This document shows, in pieces, positions 46,311 through 57,366 of a DNA stretch of 64,000 nt; position 1 is the first letter of the stretch, and every line of letters starts with the position of its first letter. A program made the translations under genes and the position numbers. The notes under the pieces are model-generated. The model made no database searches, was not told the DNA's origin, and worked only from the letters and a program-made list of their open reading frames with translations. This DNA comes from Saksenaea vasiformis B4078 (taxonomy: Eukaryota > Mucoromycota > Mucoromycetes > Mucorales > Saksenaeaceae): NCBI GenBank assembly GCA_000697055.1, contig JNDT01001641.1, positions 30,181-94,180 on the forward strand, in the 5' to 3' direction.

Positions 46311-47972
46311 AACTATTTGTAGGATTGACGCAAAGTAAACTACTTCCATGCGCAAAAGATCGTCGCTTCCCAACTCGAAATTATTACACATGAACGTCTG
46401 AGGATATCTAACTGACCCAAATGCTTGTTCAAAATCCAGTAATTGCCTTGTATGAGTTTGTTAGTACAAGCATCTTTCGTCTTTGAGAGCATCGTCATGG
46501 ATTGTTTTAAGCCCCATCCGTTTCTACGAAAATTGGAGTTTAATATGAGCATTTATCTATTGGTGGGGTAAAATGGATTCCTAAAGTGAAGCAATAATCG
46601 CTAGATTCTTGATTCCAGAACAAGAAAAAAACAGAGGAGAAAAAGGTGAAACAAAGAGTCCCTGTTACAGAAAATGTCATCTTGGACCGGAATTTTCATT
46701 AGTATTATCGAGTAGACTTCCTATCACAATGGAAATTACTACAACTGGAATGGTCGTATTTGCTTGAGCCATTACTTCTAGAGCCCATACTAGTTAGTCC
46801 ACCTTTACAAGTTTTAGAAACAGTTCCTCCCCTGGTTCTGAAAGAAGGGTTCTTTCCTTTTTAGATTGAGTAAGAGGGGAAATACCTCCATAGCAATGGC
46901 TTGTTGTTGAGTACACCCAATCTTCAATAGTAATAGCCAAGACTGCCTTCTTGATTTTGCGACATTCTGTTGCTTGTTTTCTTATTCTATATACTTCAAG
47001 ATACCTGACAGACTTATGTTTTAAAAGACGTAGATTTGTGAGATAAAGACCTCCCTCTTGAGATAATTAGTCACGCATTGTTATCATAAGTACATAGGCT
47101 TCTCTGAAATTCCGAAATTGTTCTAAAACATTTTTTTTGGCACCACGTATAATGGTTCTGTGCTTTTATTGGAGCGAGCAGCTTGCTAATCAAACTTGGG
47201 AAGACCCCTATCACATGGAGGCTGTTGTCTCCACAAACCTAATTTTTCATAAACACTGTTGTCGAAATCTATTACGATTATGGTTTATCAAGCCAAGTCA
47301 TTTTGTTAATATGCATTGTCTCAGTTCATAACTGCTGTTTTCTTGGCGTGGTAAGCCGACGCCAAGGCCATTAACTTCCCAGCATGATCAGTCTATTCTG
47401 TGTTCATGTCCTCGAACAATAGACGTGATTTCTCCGTTAATGTTTGAGTAGTCATACCATGAGCAGATAGGGCTTTGAAGGTTACGACATAGACAAGGTT
47501 TCGAAACATTTTTTTTTATTGGAGACCATGCTCATTTTCTGCCACCTAATGATAATGTCTCTTGAGCAATTTAATATTAAAAAAAAAAAAGGAGGCGTGT
47601 TTTTCCTCATGCCGACTTGCAGGAATGAAGATATACGATATCCGCCTTTCTGGTACGCAGCTATCACAGGATGGGAACATACTCAAAATCAATGTTCAAT
47701 CGTAACTGCTCATAACAGTGTACTTTGGTAAAAATGCTTTGACTTTGTAAAGAGCCTGAAACAAAAAAAAATTGTACCTTGTTGTCGGTCGCTGTCTCAT
47801 TCGTAGTTCAAAGAGCTGTCTTAAGACTCATCTCATGGGATCACCCAGACGTGATCACCTCATGGAGGGCGTTCTGCATCTCCAAGAAAAAATTCAAAGA
47901 ATCAAAGTGGTGGTTTCACTGCGGTGCCAAATCTAATACTACATTTTGGCTGCAGCATTTTATAATACAATA
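46311..47972. other. No recognised gene
   Basis: Only short ORFs on both strands, with several A and T runs. Nothing with a domain or a splice chain. Confidence 0.4.
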
Positions 47973-48268
47973 CTATGAACTGATAGCAGCATATTTCTTT
48001 AACAGAGCTGACCGTCGTTTCTCCCAGGGCTCCTTAGGATGACACGTGTTCTGCACCATAGAGGAGGCAGAAGAGGGTGGTGGTGAACGATTCCATTGAT
48101 AATAAGTTGATGTTCGTTTCAGCCTGGGAGGTAGTAACCATTCCCGTTCTTCGTCTTGTGCGGCTTCGTCGCCGGATTTAGATCGGCGATGCCTATACAC
48201 GATCGTATAGATCAACGCAACAAGGGCAAGTATCACCGTGGAAGTAACGATAAATGTTGATAGATCTT
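47973..48268 (-). CDS. Possible last exon of a single-pass membrane protein
   Basis: The minus-strand frame begins after an acceptor at about 48268 and encodes a hydrophobic segment (TSTVILALVALIYTIVY), stop-transfer arginines (RHRRSK) and an acidic then Pro/Ser-rich cytoplasmic tail ending KKYAAISS. A possible preceding exon (about 48320-48385, HVQSFEEYDWYRLFLDRYWP) joins in phase. However, the plus strand of the same stretch also has a good donor/acceptor pair (GTAAGA at 48416; a long pyrimidine tract and CAG at about 48500) linking Cys-rich coding-like sequence. The strand of the 48.3-48.6 kb exons is therefore undecided. Confidence 0.4.
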
Positions 48269-48685
48269 ATATAGCAGAAATAAGAAGCTCAACTTCTTGC
48301 TCAGGTACCATTCTCACCTGGCCAATATCTGTCCAGAAACAGCCTATACCAGTCATACTCTTCAAAGGACTGTACGTGCGCTGATGGACAATCAGTAAGT
48401 TGCGAATTGGATCAGGTAAGAAAAAAAAAGGAGTTTAAACAACAACTACTACTACTACTCTCTTTCTCTCTCTTCATCTCTCCTCCCTTTTGCCCGAACA
48501 GAGCTTGCCTTGTGCATCTGACGCTGTCATGCTCGTTGGTGCCATGGTGATCTTTTTGAAAAACAGAAAAAGGGGCAAGAAGCAAGTGACTTTAAAAAAA
48601 TTCAAAACCATATGTCATCGTGAAATAAGGTTTTTTTTCAATTGTAACAGATTGCATGTTCCCTGTTTTCTTTTTTCCGAAGACT

Positions 48686-49643
48686 CTATTTCTTCTTTGA
48701 ATCTTCAGTGTCCTCGATCTGCTGCCGCGGAGGCGTGTCGTCCCGTCCCGGACCTGTCACGTAGCACCTTAATCCGAGATTAAACAGGCTCCATTAACTT
48801 ACCCACTCCTTCCCAAGGAGAAAGCGCGCCTTCAAAACTTCGGAAAGCTTGGGCCAGCTCTACTGGTTCTGACACAATACGTTTCTTTTCTTCATCATAC
48901 CGCACTTCCACATAACCCGTTAGTGGGAAATCCTTGCGCAACGGGTGACCCTCGAAACCATAATCGGTTAGGATGCGGCGCAAATCGGGATGACCTGTAA
49001 AGAACACACCAAACATATCGTAGACCTCACGTTCCTGCCAGTTAGATGCACTAAATAATGGAACTGTGGATGGCACAGGTGATGTCTCACTAGCATATGT
49101 CTTGACCCGGATTCGTGCATTGTAGCGAAAACTTAACAGGTTGTACACCACTTCAAATCGGTATTTGCGAGATGGATAGTCCACCGCGGTGATATCCTGC
49201 ATCGACTTGAACTGACTATTTGTATGATCACGTAGGAATGTCATCACAACCTCTATGGATGGCGGAGGAATGTAGATCGTTAACTCATCCTTGTACACGC
49301 TGAATTGCTGAATGTATTTTGGCAACGTCGACATTAGGAATTGGCCGTAATCGTGCAAGGCTTCGTTACCAGATTTAAAATTAGGATCGGCACGCTTCCA
49401 CGTTTCAGCTTTAAGTAAATGCATATTCTGTATTAAACGCTCTTCGTTCCATTTCCCTGCTTCTCCAACCTTGTTTCATAAATCCACCTGAGTGAATCTT
49501 ACGCACAACCATGGTGCGAATCAGCGGTTTCGCTGAGAGGAACAAACAAAACATCCCCAAATCTCAGTAGAACGGACTCTATTTCCATGCAGTACCGCAT
49601 TACCTGCAGTGAGGCTAAATTTACGTAAAAACATGAGCGACAT
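48686..49643 (-). CDS. NDUFS3: NADH:ubiquinone oxidoreductase 30-kDa subunit (complex I, NDUFS3/NuoC)
   Basis: Core subunit of the mitochondrial complex I peripheral arm. Exons 49643-49604 (40 nt), 49532-49503 (30 nt), 49456-48803 and 48753-48686 give 263 residues. Seen: a mitochondrial presequence [20 protein letters not shown] assembled from the first two tiny exons; the NuoC core with SKYRF-like [17 protein letters not shown], the signature [40 protein letters not shown] and [18 protein letters not shown]; and a C-terminal tail [13 protein letters not shown] made across the last intron, resembling filamentous-fungal homologues. Without the last intron the frame would stop at 48780, eleven codons after the splice point, so the spliced end is preferred. 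The present protein has no missing core block. Confidence 0.94.
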
Positions 49644-49941
49644 CGTGAGAGTGCACTGAAAATATTGAGGCCAACCAGATCAGCAGTTTGAATGATTCGC
49701 CTGACCCATTCGCTTTTAAATTCGCTAAAGCTCTTTCCTCTCTCATAGCTAGACGCAACGAGATCTTTTAACTCATTCAAAAGGACCTGTAACGACACAG
49801 TGACACCTTGTCCACATTTCTCTTTCAACACGGCCCCGATCTCTAATACCGGCTATTAATATACAGAAGGCATGCAATCCGATTACCGTCTTTGTATTTA
49901 GGGTCTAAACTAGCTGTTGACTCTGTAGAGGAAGTAGACAT
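49499..49941 (-). CDS. Small unknown ORF overlapping the start of NDUFS3
   Basis: ATG at 49941 (MSTSSTESTASLDPKYKD), a 44-bp intron (49886-49843) and an exon continuing to a stop at 49499 give 132 residues with no recognised domain (contains LLNELKDLVASSYERGKSFS). Its last third runs on the same strand, in another frame, through exons 1 and 2 of NDUFS3. Either this is a genuine small gene whose true end lies upstream of 49643, an alternative 5' leader, or a chance frame. Confidence 0.35.
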
Positions 49942-50499
49942 GGTCCTAGGAGGGCAGGTCAACTTCAGTGTGCAAGGGAAGAGATGCTTACTTCCGTCGT
50001 GTATTTAACCCCGCCACTCGGCAGAACCATCTACCGTTCCTACTTGCCATGAGACTAATGCGTTGATACTTTTCTAACGCTTTTCCTGAGAGCTGACAGC
50101 TACACCGAAAAGGCTAGACAGCAATAAAATAAGTAATCACTAGGTATAGAGCAGGGGCATTCTATCCTCTCAAAATCGAAAGTCCCCGACAGTTTTATTC
50201 TGAGAATCAAAGGAGTATGATTCATTGTTACTAGAGCAATTTCAATGGTGGGATGCCTTTTTTCTGGAGTGTTCCTAGTGGTTCTCAAAAACCAAGTTAG
50301 AGAGCGATGATGATCCTACTACGTCTGACACAATAGTCATACACCTATTCCCCGATATTTGTATATTTTCAATCTCTTTGGCTGGTGTCCGAAAGATTGG
50401 ATGGAGTTTAAAGTGTTCTCCGAAAGCTATACTAAGCCACTTTAGCTGTGCTTCAATTGCTTCCATACATCGTTGTTTTGATTATTCTTGCAGGTGATA
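49942..50499. other. No recognised gene
   Basis: A 63-codon minus-strand ORF (50275-50466) may belong to the degraded transposon to its right. Nothing else. Confidence 0.35.
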
Positions 50500-50777
50500 T
50501 TCTGGATTGACTTCGCAGCGGGGCATGACTTTAGCTCTTCTCCCTGTCAGCATCGGAGCACGGCTTGGCTGTCCTCCTTTGCGGTCTTCCAGTCATCTTT
50601 GTTTTGTGGTTTTCTTTTTACTATCATTATTCTTTGTGGGCGATGTTCTGGATTGACTTCGCAGTGGGGCATGACTTTAGCTCTTCTCCCTGTCAGCATC
50701 GGAGCACGGCCTGGCTGTCCTCCTTTGCGGTCTTCCAGGGAGTTATATTTACGTTTGTACTCACGAACAAATGCCAT
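50500..50777 (-). pseudogene. Tc1-like transposase remnant with a 93-bp direct duplication
   Basis: The minus-strand translation YNSLEDRKGGQPGRAPMLTG resembles the HTH/linker of Tc1-mariner transposases (GRPxxLT followed by a V..NP block). The same segment occurs twice: 50500-50592 and 50646-50738 are near-identical direct repeats 146 bp apart. No catalytic domain is recognisable nearby. Remnant only. Confidence 0.4.
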
Positions 50778-52456
50778 ATAATCTCTTTCTGGTAGTGTGT
50801 GGTCTCGTTAATTCGGGAGGTATGCAGGACATGTCAACCGCGCAAGCATGTTGTTCATAGTATTGTTCCTGCAATGAGCGGATAATCTATTGGTAACATA
50901 TACAGGTATGGTAGCCCGCGTGACACACCTTTGTAGCTAAAACTATCATTTCTGCGTGCCAGGTGATCCTCTATAAGCGAAAGATAGTCCGGAGTTTATC
51001 GTCGTGGCGGTTTCAATTTGGTGACAACGAACTACGTATCTTTTCTTCATTAGTTTCTATTGTAAACATTTCTATTGTAACGGTTTCTATTGTCACGTAC
51101 TTTAACAAGGCATCTTTCGACTTCCATGCAAAATCAGATCGACAGTTATTTCATGGAGGATGTACACGATCGGCATGATTTTAGGTTTATTGTTCTTCGC
51201 TGAATATCTCTATGATTATATGGTATCTTGAAAGATGTGTACACTCTAACTAGCAAAAGATATCGAAGATAACAATTCGAGATTTGGGCGCCGTTGTCAA
51301 TTGATCTTCAATAGTGATCGTTTATTACGTAAAACAAAAGCTTTTGAATAAATGCCAGCCAGCCAACAACAAACACAACACCTCAACTGCCGATCGATGA
51401 ACACAAGCACGTGAATGACCTCCCACGAAGAGTACCGGAAGTGGAGCGCAAACTAAGTATAGAGATGAGCTGAATATCCTCTAATGTCTGCAAAATGCAG
51501 GGAACAATACTGATCAGCTTAGCATGAACAAATGAGTGTTTAATGCTGCGAAATTCTGCTTTGATGAGCTTGATCGACAAGCACAGTGACTTAAACGCCA
51601 ATAATAAATGTAAGACTTTGAATAGTTATTGTGGATTTCGGTTGTTTAAGTGGTTGCTTGACAGACAGGAAATCCTTTGAGACTCTTCTTTATTTGGTTA
51701 TGAAGTAAGAGATCATTACATGTATTTACGCGTCTGTCCTTATTATTGTTCTATTCATTCGGAGATTGTAATCTTGACCCTGGTCAGTAGATCTGTGTTC
51801 CTGAGATGGTCTTGACTTTGAATATAATGCTAGTACTTAGATGTGGATCTATGTCCTCATATATGACCTATACGACAGTTATGAACCAATTCGAATTATT
51901 ACTATCTAAAAGTACTTTATACGCGCGCTCGAGTGGAATGGAAAAGTTCGAAGCTTCCTTAAAAGTTGCTGAAGGGAAATGGATCAAAAGTTGCGAACAC
52001 AAAAACAAAGGCATCCATCATCCGGCAAAAATTTACCTGGAACTGAGCTATCTCCCTCTGCACAAGAAGTGGAACATGCAAGCAGATAAATCACGCGATC
52101 TATTATAATCTTCGATGTGAGACCTCTAGCTTCGAAGTAAACCGGGTCATTGATGGGAGACCCTTGGTGGGACCCTCACCCTACGACAGGCTATTCATAC
52201 GAGTTAGTGAAGTTTCTTGCTAAGCGATGAAGGTATTAAAAAGAGATGTCTTTCGTTCCTTCGACAGGTGGAACTCAAACTAGAAGCTGAGGAAACAATT
52301 AACCCATCGACATTTGTGGTTCATACAGTTGTATCCGGCAGAATTGTCCTTAAGCACTCGCACGAGTGGTGATATTCTCACAGAAAGGGTTCCAACGATG
52401 TACATCAAAGTTATTGTTATTACTGAGAAGCTATATTAATTGGTATATATCTGTAG
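50778..52456. other. No recognised gene; probable old repeat sequence
   Basis: ORFs at 51383-51601 (minus) and 51806-52108 (plus) are unrecognised. The right end may be the 5' part of the transposase remnant that becomes readable at 52457. Confidence 0.35.
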
Positions 52457-52977
52457 ATGTACTTCGATGACCATGAACGTGAGGATGTCAAATAATATCG
52501 ATCTAACTGGGCAAAGAAGATTATGAAACACATGGAGATAAAGACCTTAGACTTGAAAGAACATGAAGTAGAACACGTCTTGGTCACGCACGACGAATCT
52601 ACATTCTACTCCAACGACAGCAAATAACCCTCTGGTTGGGGATTTCTTTACATATAATACGATCGGAACGGGACTTCAGGGTCCAGTCTATACGTTAGTT
52701 CCCGTTACGGTTGCAATCCCTGAAGACAATCGCTCGAATATACTCGTGGCAGCTGATCAGGAAGAAAACCTGCCAACCGAAGCAAGAGCGTTTTTCAAAG
52801 CTGGCTCAAGAAAAGAAGGCTGGTACACCAGCGAGGAGATTGTTACATAGCTCGAAGAAAAAGCCATATCGATCTTTAAGGTTTCGCATCCTAATGCTAA
52901 TGGTAAATTAACGCAGCTCCTCGCTGTTATTGTAAGAAATCATGCAAACGTTTATGACCGCAGGAGGACTCTGCTTC

Positions 52978-53067
52978 GATCAGAGCTCAAATCACAACTC
53001 CCGCTTGGATCAAAGCTCGAACCGTAACGGCCGCTCCGGTCGAAGCACAAATCACAACGCTTGCTTC
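52978..53067 (+). repeat. Three 30-bp direct repeats in the transposase remnant
   Basis: Units 52978-53007, 53008-53037 and 53038-53067 encode DQSSNHNSRL, DQSSNRNGRS and GRSTNHNACF. The unit covers the putative second catalytic Asp motif, so the triplication sits on the active-site codon. Confidence 0.7.
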
Positions 53068-53131
53068 GATTACACTCTTACTCCTTCATGTATGTGTCTG
53101 AATGAGAAGAAAGAATCTACATACCGGTACC

Positions 53132-53538
53132 TATGATACCCTGCATTATGTATTACTTTTCCCAGAAGGTAATATAGCAGATCGCTGAGTCACTCAAACG
53201 AATTGAGCAATTTAGCAGGTGATATTGGCTGGACCATACGTGCGTTGTCAGATAGATGTGAAGTCATAGCAATGGGATGGTACAGTTGTCGCCTGATGAT
53301 CCGAGAGAATAGCCACGACCTGCACATCCTTGGCCGGTTATTCCAACAGTATATTGTCGACATGTATGCAAAAGTGGAACGGAACAGGTTGAGCTACCTG
53401 CGCTTGAATCAAAGCAAGCTGCGCATAGTTCTGTACCGAGGTGCAATGGATGCGACCGAATTGGGCTCTTGGAATTTACCACACCATTACATCCTAGGAC
53501 GGAGTGAAGGCAACGTAGATCGTGTGAACGTCAGTGAT
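53132..53538 (+). pseudogene. Helitron helicase-like N-domain fragment
   Basis: Contains YDTLHYVLLFPEGN (53132) and then MGWYSCRLMIREN...ILGRLFQQYIVDMYAKVERNRLSYLRLNQSKLR (53272-53430), the characteristic block of the Helitron-like N-terminal domain found before the Rep/helicase of eukaryotic Helitrons. Stops and frame changes occur and there is no Rep or helicase motif, so it is a short dead fragment. It lies between two parts of the DDE transposase, consistent with insertion into it. Confidence 0.7.
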
Positions 53539-53655
53539 GCACAGCCAGATTTTGCGCAGCAAAAATTACTATCCGCGAGATCGTAGCATATGTTCGAGCT
53601 ATACCCAAAGTACCATTGCAAATGCAACTTTATTGAAAGGTACTGGGATAAGCAC

Positions 53656-55503
53656 ATTTGCGTTGCGGTTTTGTGAAGTTAAGCCTGCCGATATGAAATC
53701 CCACCATCAAGCGATCCACAAAGACACAGTGCGGTTGGAGAATTTCTGCAAAAGCGCGATTGACTCTGGCGAGGTGGAGTGTACGCTAGCAATACAAGTA
53801 GTCGGTAGTTTGATCTATCATTGCATACTTTCTTACAACGCCTTTACGCATGCAAACGAATACTGGCGACCTGCAACAAACATCGCGTGCGAAGATCAGC
53901 TGAGTTAGATAGTAAATGGAAGCGACCAAGCTTGAGGCCAGATCAGCTTGCTAACGCTCTGCATAACATGAACGAATCCCGATTGCCGACAGTGTTATTC
54001 TCGTGAATGCAGGTGATGTCACCATAGCCTATACTATCATAATATATACCAGCATCGTCTTCTCGCTTCTCACTTCGGTACTTCTGGTACCGCTTTTATT
54101 TTGAGAAAAGACAATGAACAAATTTGAATAAAAAGATAGGAGGATGCAGGAAAAATGAAGATCTTTTGCTACCAAAGCGTAAAGGTCCTGCAAACAACTG
54201 ACGGATCAGATACGTTCTACTTAGAGTGTAGTTCCAAAACGCATTTTATCGCATCCGGATGCGTTGGTGCACGTCTGAACCTTCGCGTTAATAATAACTG
54301 GACATATATGAAACGAAGGGAGTAAAATAAACTCTGTTAACACGTCAACTTCCTCGTCTTTCAGTCTTGACTGACGCTGCTGTTATACACAGGACGTACA
54401 TAGGCCACAGACCAGTGCTTCTTGTCAGATAAGCTACATCACTAACGTGCAAAATTGATGACGTGCCTGTTACGGGTAGCTGGTGCGAATAGCTGGACTC
54501 GACTGTGTCATGTTGCGTAGTGTATTATGGTGTAAGAGGGAATTACTAGGAACACTCTAACGGGCACCCCAACTTCCTCAGAATCAAAAGCTTTTCGAGA
54601 AAAACGCCCCGTTTCTTACTGAAAATTGATATAATATAGTGTTGTTCGTACTGCTAGAGCGCCACGAACGGTGGAGAGCGGAAGTTAGAAGGCTCTAAAG
54701 ATGGCAGCGTTTCAAAAGACAAGATGCCTCGGTGACACGAACGCAGAGCAAGTGCTCACGAAAAATAGAATATCTTTAGGGACAATGAAATATATTAAAA
54801 GCAACAGTTAATGTATTTGACTTCAGATTGTTTTAAATGATGGAGATATACAAGATACTGACTGATGTTGCCTAAACTCCGCGTAATGGGGTCTGCCCTT
54901 GGAGCGTCCCTAGTAATTCCCTTTTGCAAAAAATCCATCTACCTGGAGCTAGGTGCTTACGGATCGATGGTAGTTAATCCTACCTGTTTCAATCAAAGAA
55001 GATCTGACGTTGCAGTAGAAAGATCTAATTCATTGAATCGGTCCTTCCATATAACTCCGATACGAGCAAGTATCCGCCGATCCATGCAACAAGCGGGGAG
55101 AAGTTTTCACGAAACGCTAGTGGAACCACGCCTTTCCGGAATATAATATTCGTCTCGAGAGGACTCATCAGAGGATGATTTTTTCATGTATACACCTAAT
55201 GTTTGCAAGTGAGTATCTCCGTTTGTCCTTTGTTAATATACTTGTGCATTGCACCATATTCAGTGAAGAAAAAACTGGATTCCCTTTTTAGTAGAGAGGC
55301 TGTAGGTAGGACAGGTTTTGTGTGTGTGCCTCGAAACAATGCAATCAGAAGTCGCGACTATGGAAGAGGCTGATTGGTGTAGATTGACAAACCACCAGAG
55401 TGGCCTGGGTGTGTCACACCAATGTCCGCGGCATTTAAAAACGATTGAGCCCGCGCAAAATGTTGCAACTCAAGGACTTCACAGCACCTAACTCATTGCC
55501 CTC
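53656..55503. other. No recognised gene
   Basis: Plus-strand ORFs at 53534-53908 and 54865-55146 (93 codons) are unrecognised. The first overlaps the transposase end in another frame. The last 60 bp are the likely leader of the AP180 gene. Confidence 0.35.
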
Positions 55504-57262
55504 ATGGAGACCGCCGTTCGTAAAGCTACACGTCTTGACTATAGACCACCGAAAGAGAAGCATATTCAAAGTATGTTGACGAGTTTTTTTTTCGACTTGG
55601 CTTCTCTTTAACTAATGCTTTCGGCTTCATGTTATGCTAGCTCTCATTGGTCTCACTTTCCAGAACCCTGCTAACATTTCTCCGATCATGGAAGCTTTGA
55701 GGAAACGCAAACGAGAAAAGTTCTGGATTGTGAGTTTTCGCCTTATAAAGTCTTGCAATTGAGATTTTTGTAGATTATTTTCAAAGTTCTGATCATTGTT
55801 CATAAATTGATGAGAGAAGGCAACGGTGATCGAGCCATTGCGCACGTTGAACAGGATCGATCATTGTTAGATATTCATCATATCGCATCAATGACAAAAG
55901 GTATGAATAATGAGCCGAGATGAAGGCCTATGGCTAACTTTTATTTAGTGATTGCAAGTACGCGTAATATTGATATATATGGACAATACTTGGTACAGAA
56001 GGTCGAGGCGTTTCGAGAGTTAAGAAAAGATTATGTCAGACTGACCGCAATCAATGATCCGAGCGGATTGCGACATCTCACTGTAGCAAAAGGACTTTTA
56101 AAAGACACTGCTGTGCTGCAAAGGCAATTAGCGGCGTTATTAAGGTGTAATGTAAGATTTGCTCCCTATTTTTAATTTATTTCATTGACACTATATTTTA
56201 GTTTCAGTTTGACTCAGGAAATAACGAGATAAGCTTGTACGCTTATCGACTAGTTGTTGAAGAACTTTTGACCCTGTTTCAAGCAATCAACGAAGCTGTA
56301 GTTAATATACTTGGTAAGCTTAAATGTACAAGAAAAAAAATATGATTTCTAAAGACTAAGTGCAGAGCATTATTTTGCAATGAATAAGTCGGACGCAGCC
56401 ACTTCTCTGGAAATTTATAGACGCTTCGCAAAACAAACGGAGGAAACTGTGAAGTTTCTAGACGAAGCAAGAAAGTATCAAGCGTCTCTAGGTATGTCGG
56501 TTCCTGTACTGAAGCATGTAGGTGAAGAAAAAGCACTTATTCCTGGTTGTCATCTCATGGGATACACGTAGGCACCTCTTTCATTGGCTGCTGCACTTGA
56601 GGAATATCTCAATGATCCGGGATATGACGTGTCGCAATCTCAAGTAACAAAGCCCGTGGAAGTAGTTCCAGCCACAGGTATGAATTATTAGCTTATCTGT
56701 TTCTTTGGGAATTTACTTATCAGGTTTCTATTTTTCAGCGGTGCCTCAGGATCAACCAGTAAGCGCTCCAGCTAAGCCGGTGGTGGATTTCTTTGAGAGC
56801 TTGGAGAAAGAACAAGCCATCGCCGTGTTCAGCCAACCATCCGGACCATTTATACCTACCACGCAGTTCCAGGACTATAGAGATGTCAATCCATTTAGGA
56901 CCACGGTTAATTCTCAGCCAACTGGCATGGTTCGATCTTTTAGCACAACGGCTCCTGCTCCTCCTCCACAGCCTATTAATTCACTCTCACACAGCTTGTC
57001 TCTCTCAACGAATCCTACTAGAAATTCTACAAATCCTTTTCGCTCTAATACGATGCCTGTACCTTCATTGAATAACCATAGCCAGGATATGTGGGGCGCT
57101 CCACCAGGCGGTATGCTACCACAACCTACAGGAACCAGCGTATCCAACCCATTTACACCTATAACGAACAACCCTATGCCATTCTCTAACCAATTTCCCA
57201 CCTATCAGTACAATAGTCAACCATTTGTAACGTCACCAACAAATAATACAACGCGATTTTGA
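55504..57262 (+). CDS. YAP1801: Clathrin assembly protein, AP180/CALM (ANTH) family
   Basis: PtdIns(4,5)P2-binding endocytic adaptor. Exons 55504-55570, 55641-55729, 55774-55900, 55949-56151, 56202-56313, 56366-56517, 56572-56677 and 56739-57262 give 459 residues. Seen: the ANTH start VRKATRLDYRPPKEKHIQTL with the lysine-rich lipid-binding patch, FWIIIFKVLIIVHKLMREGN, a long helical solenoid to about residue 285, and then a disordered C-terminus with repeated NPF motifs (NPFRTT, NPFRSN, NPFTP), which bind EH-domain partners, and a QPTG/PxP-rich composition. The protein is shorter than yeast Yap1801 (637). No obvious canonical clathrin box is seen. Ends 104 bp before the GCP4 start. Confidence 0.93.
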
Positions 57263-57366
57263 TAATCGCTGGTCATTTTTCGGTTAAATATATAAGCGAT
57301 CATTAGGGTTGAAAGCAGTTGCAGGCGCGCGTTTGGACCCTTTTCCTCTGGTGCACAAAACGATCG

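Larger units (their letters stand above)
52457..53655 (+). pseudogene. Decayed DDE transposase interrupted by a Helitron fragment
   Basis: Plus-strand fragments in family order: MYFDDHERED, KKIMKHMEIKTLDLKEHE, then LVTHDESTFYSNDSK (first catalytic Asp; stop after it) at 52457-52627; TEARAFFKAGSRKEGWYT (52775); a CFDQSSNHN block (52972), which fits the second Asp motif; and finally AQPDFAQQK...HMFELYPKYHCKCNFIERYW (third acid, E of FIE) at 53539-53655. Several in-frame stops are present. It is the same family as the remnant at 4191-4741, on the other strand. A Helitron-type fragment occupies the gap before the last block. Confidence 0.7.
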
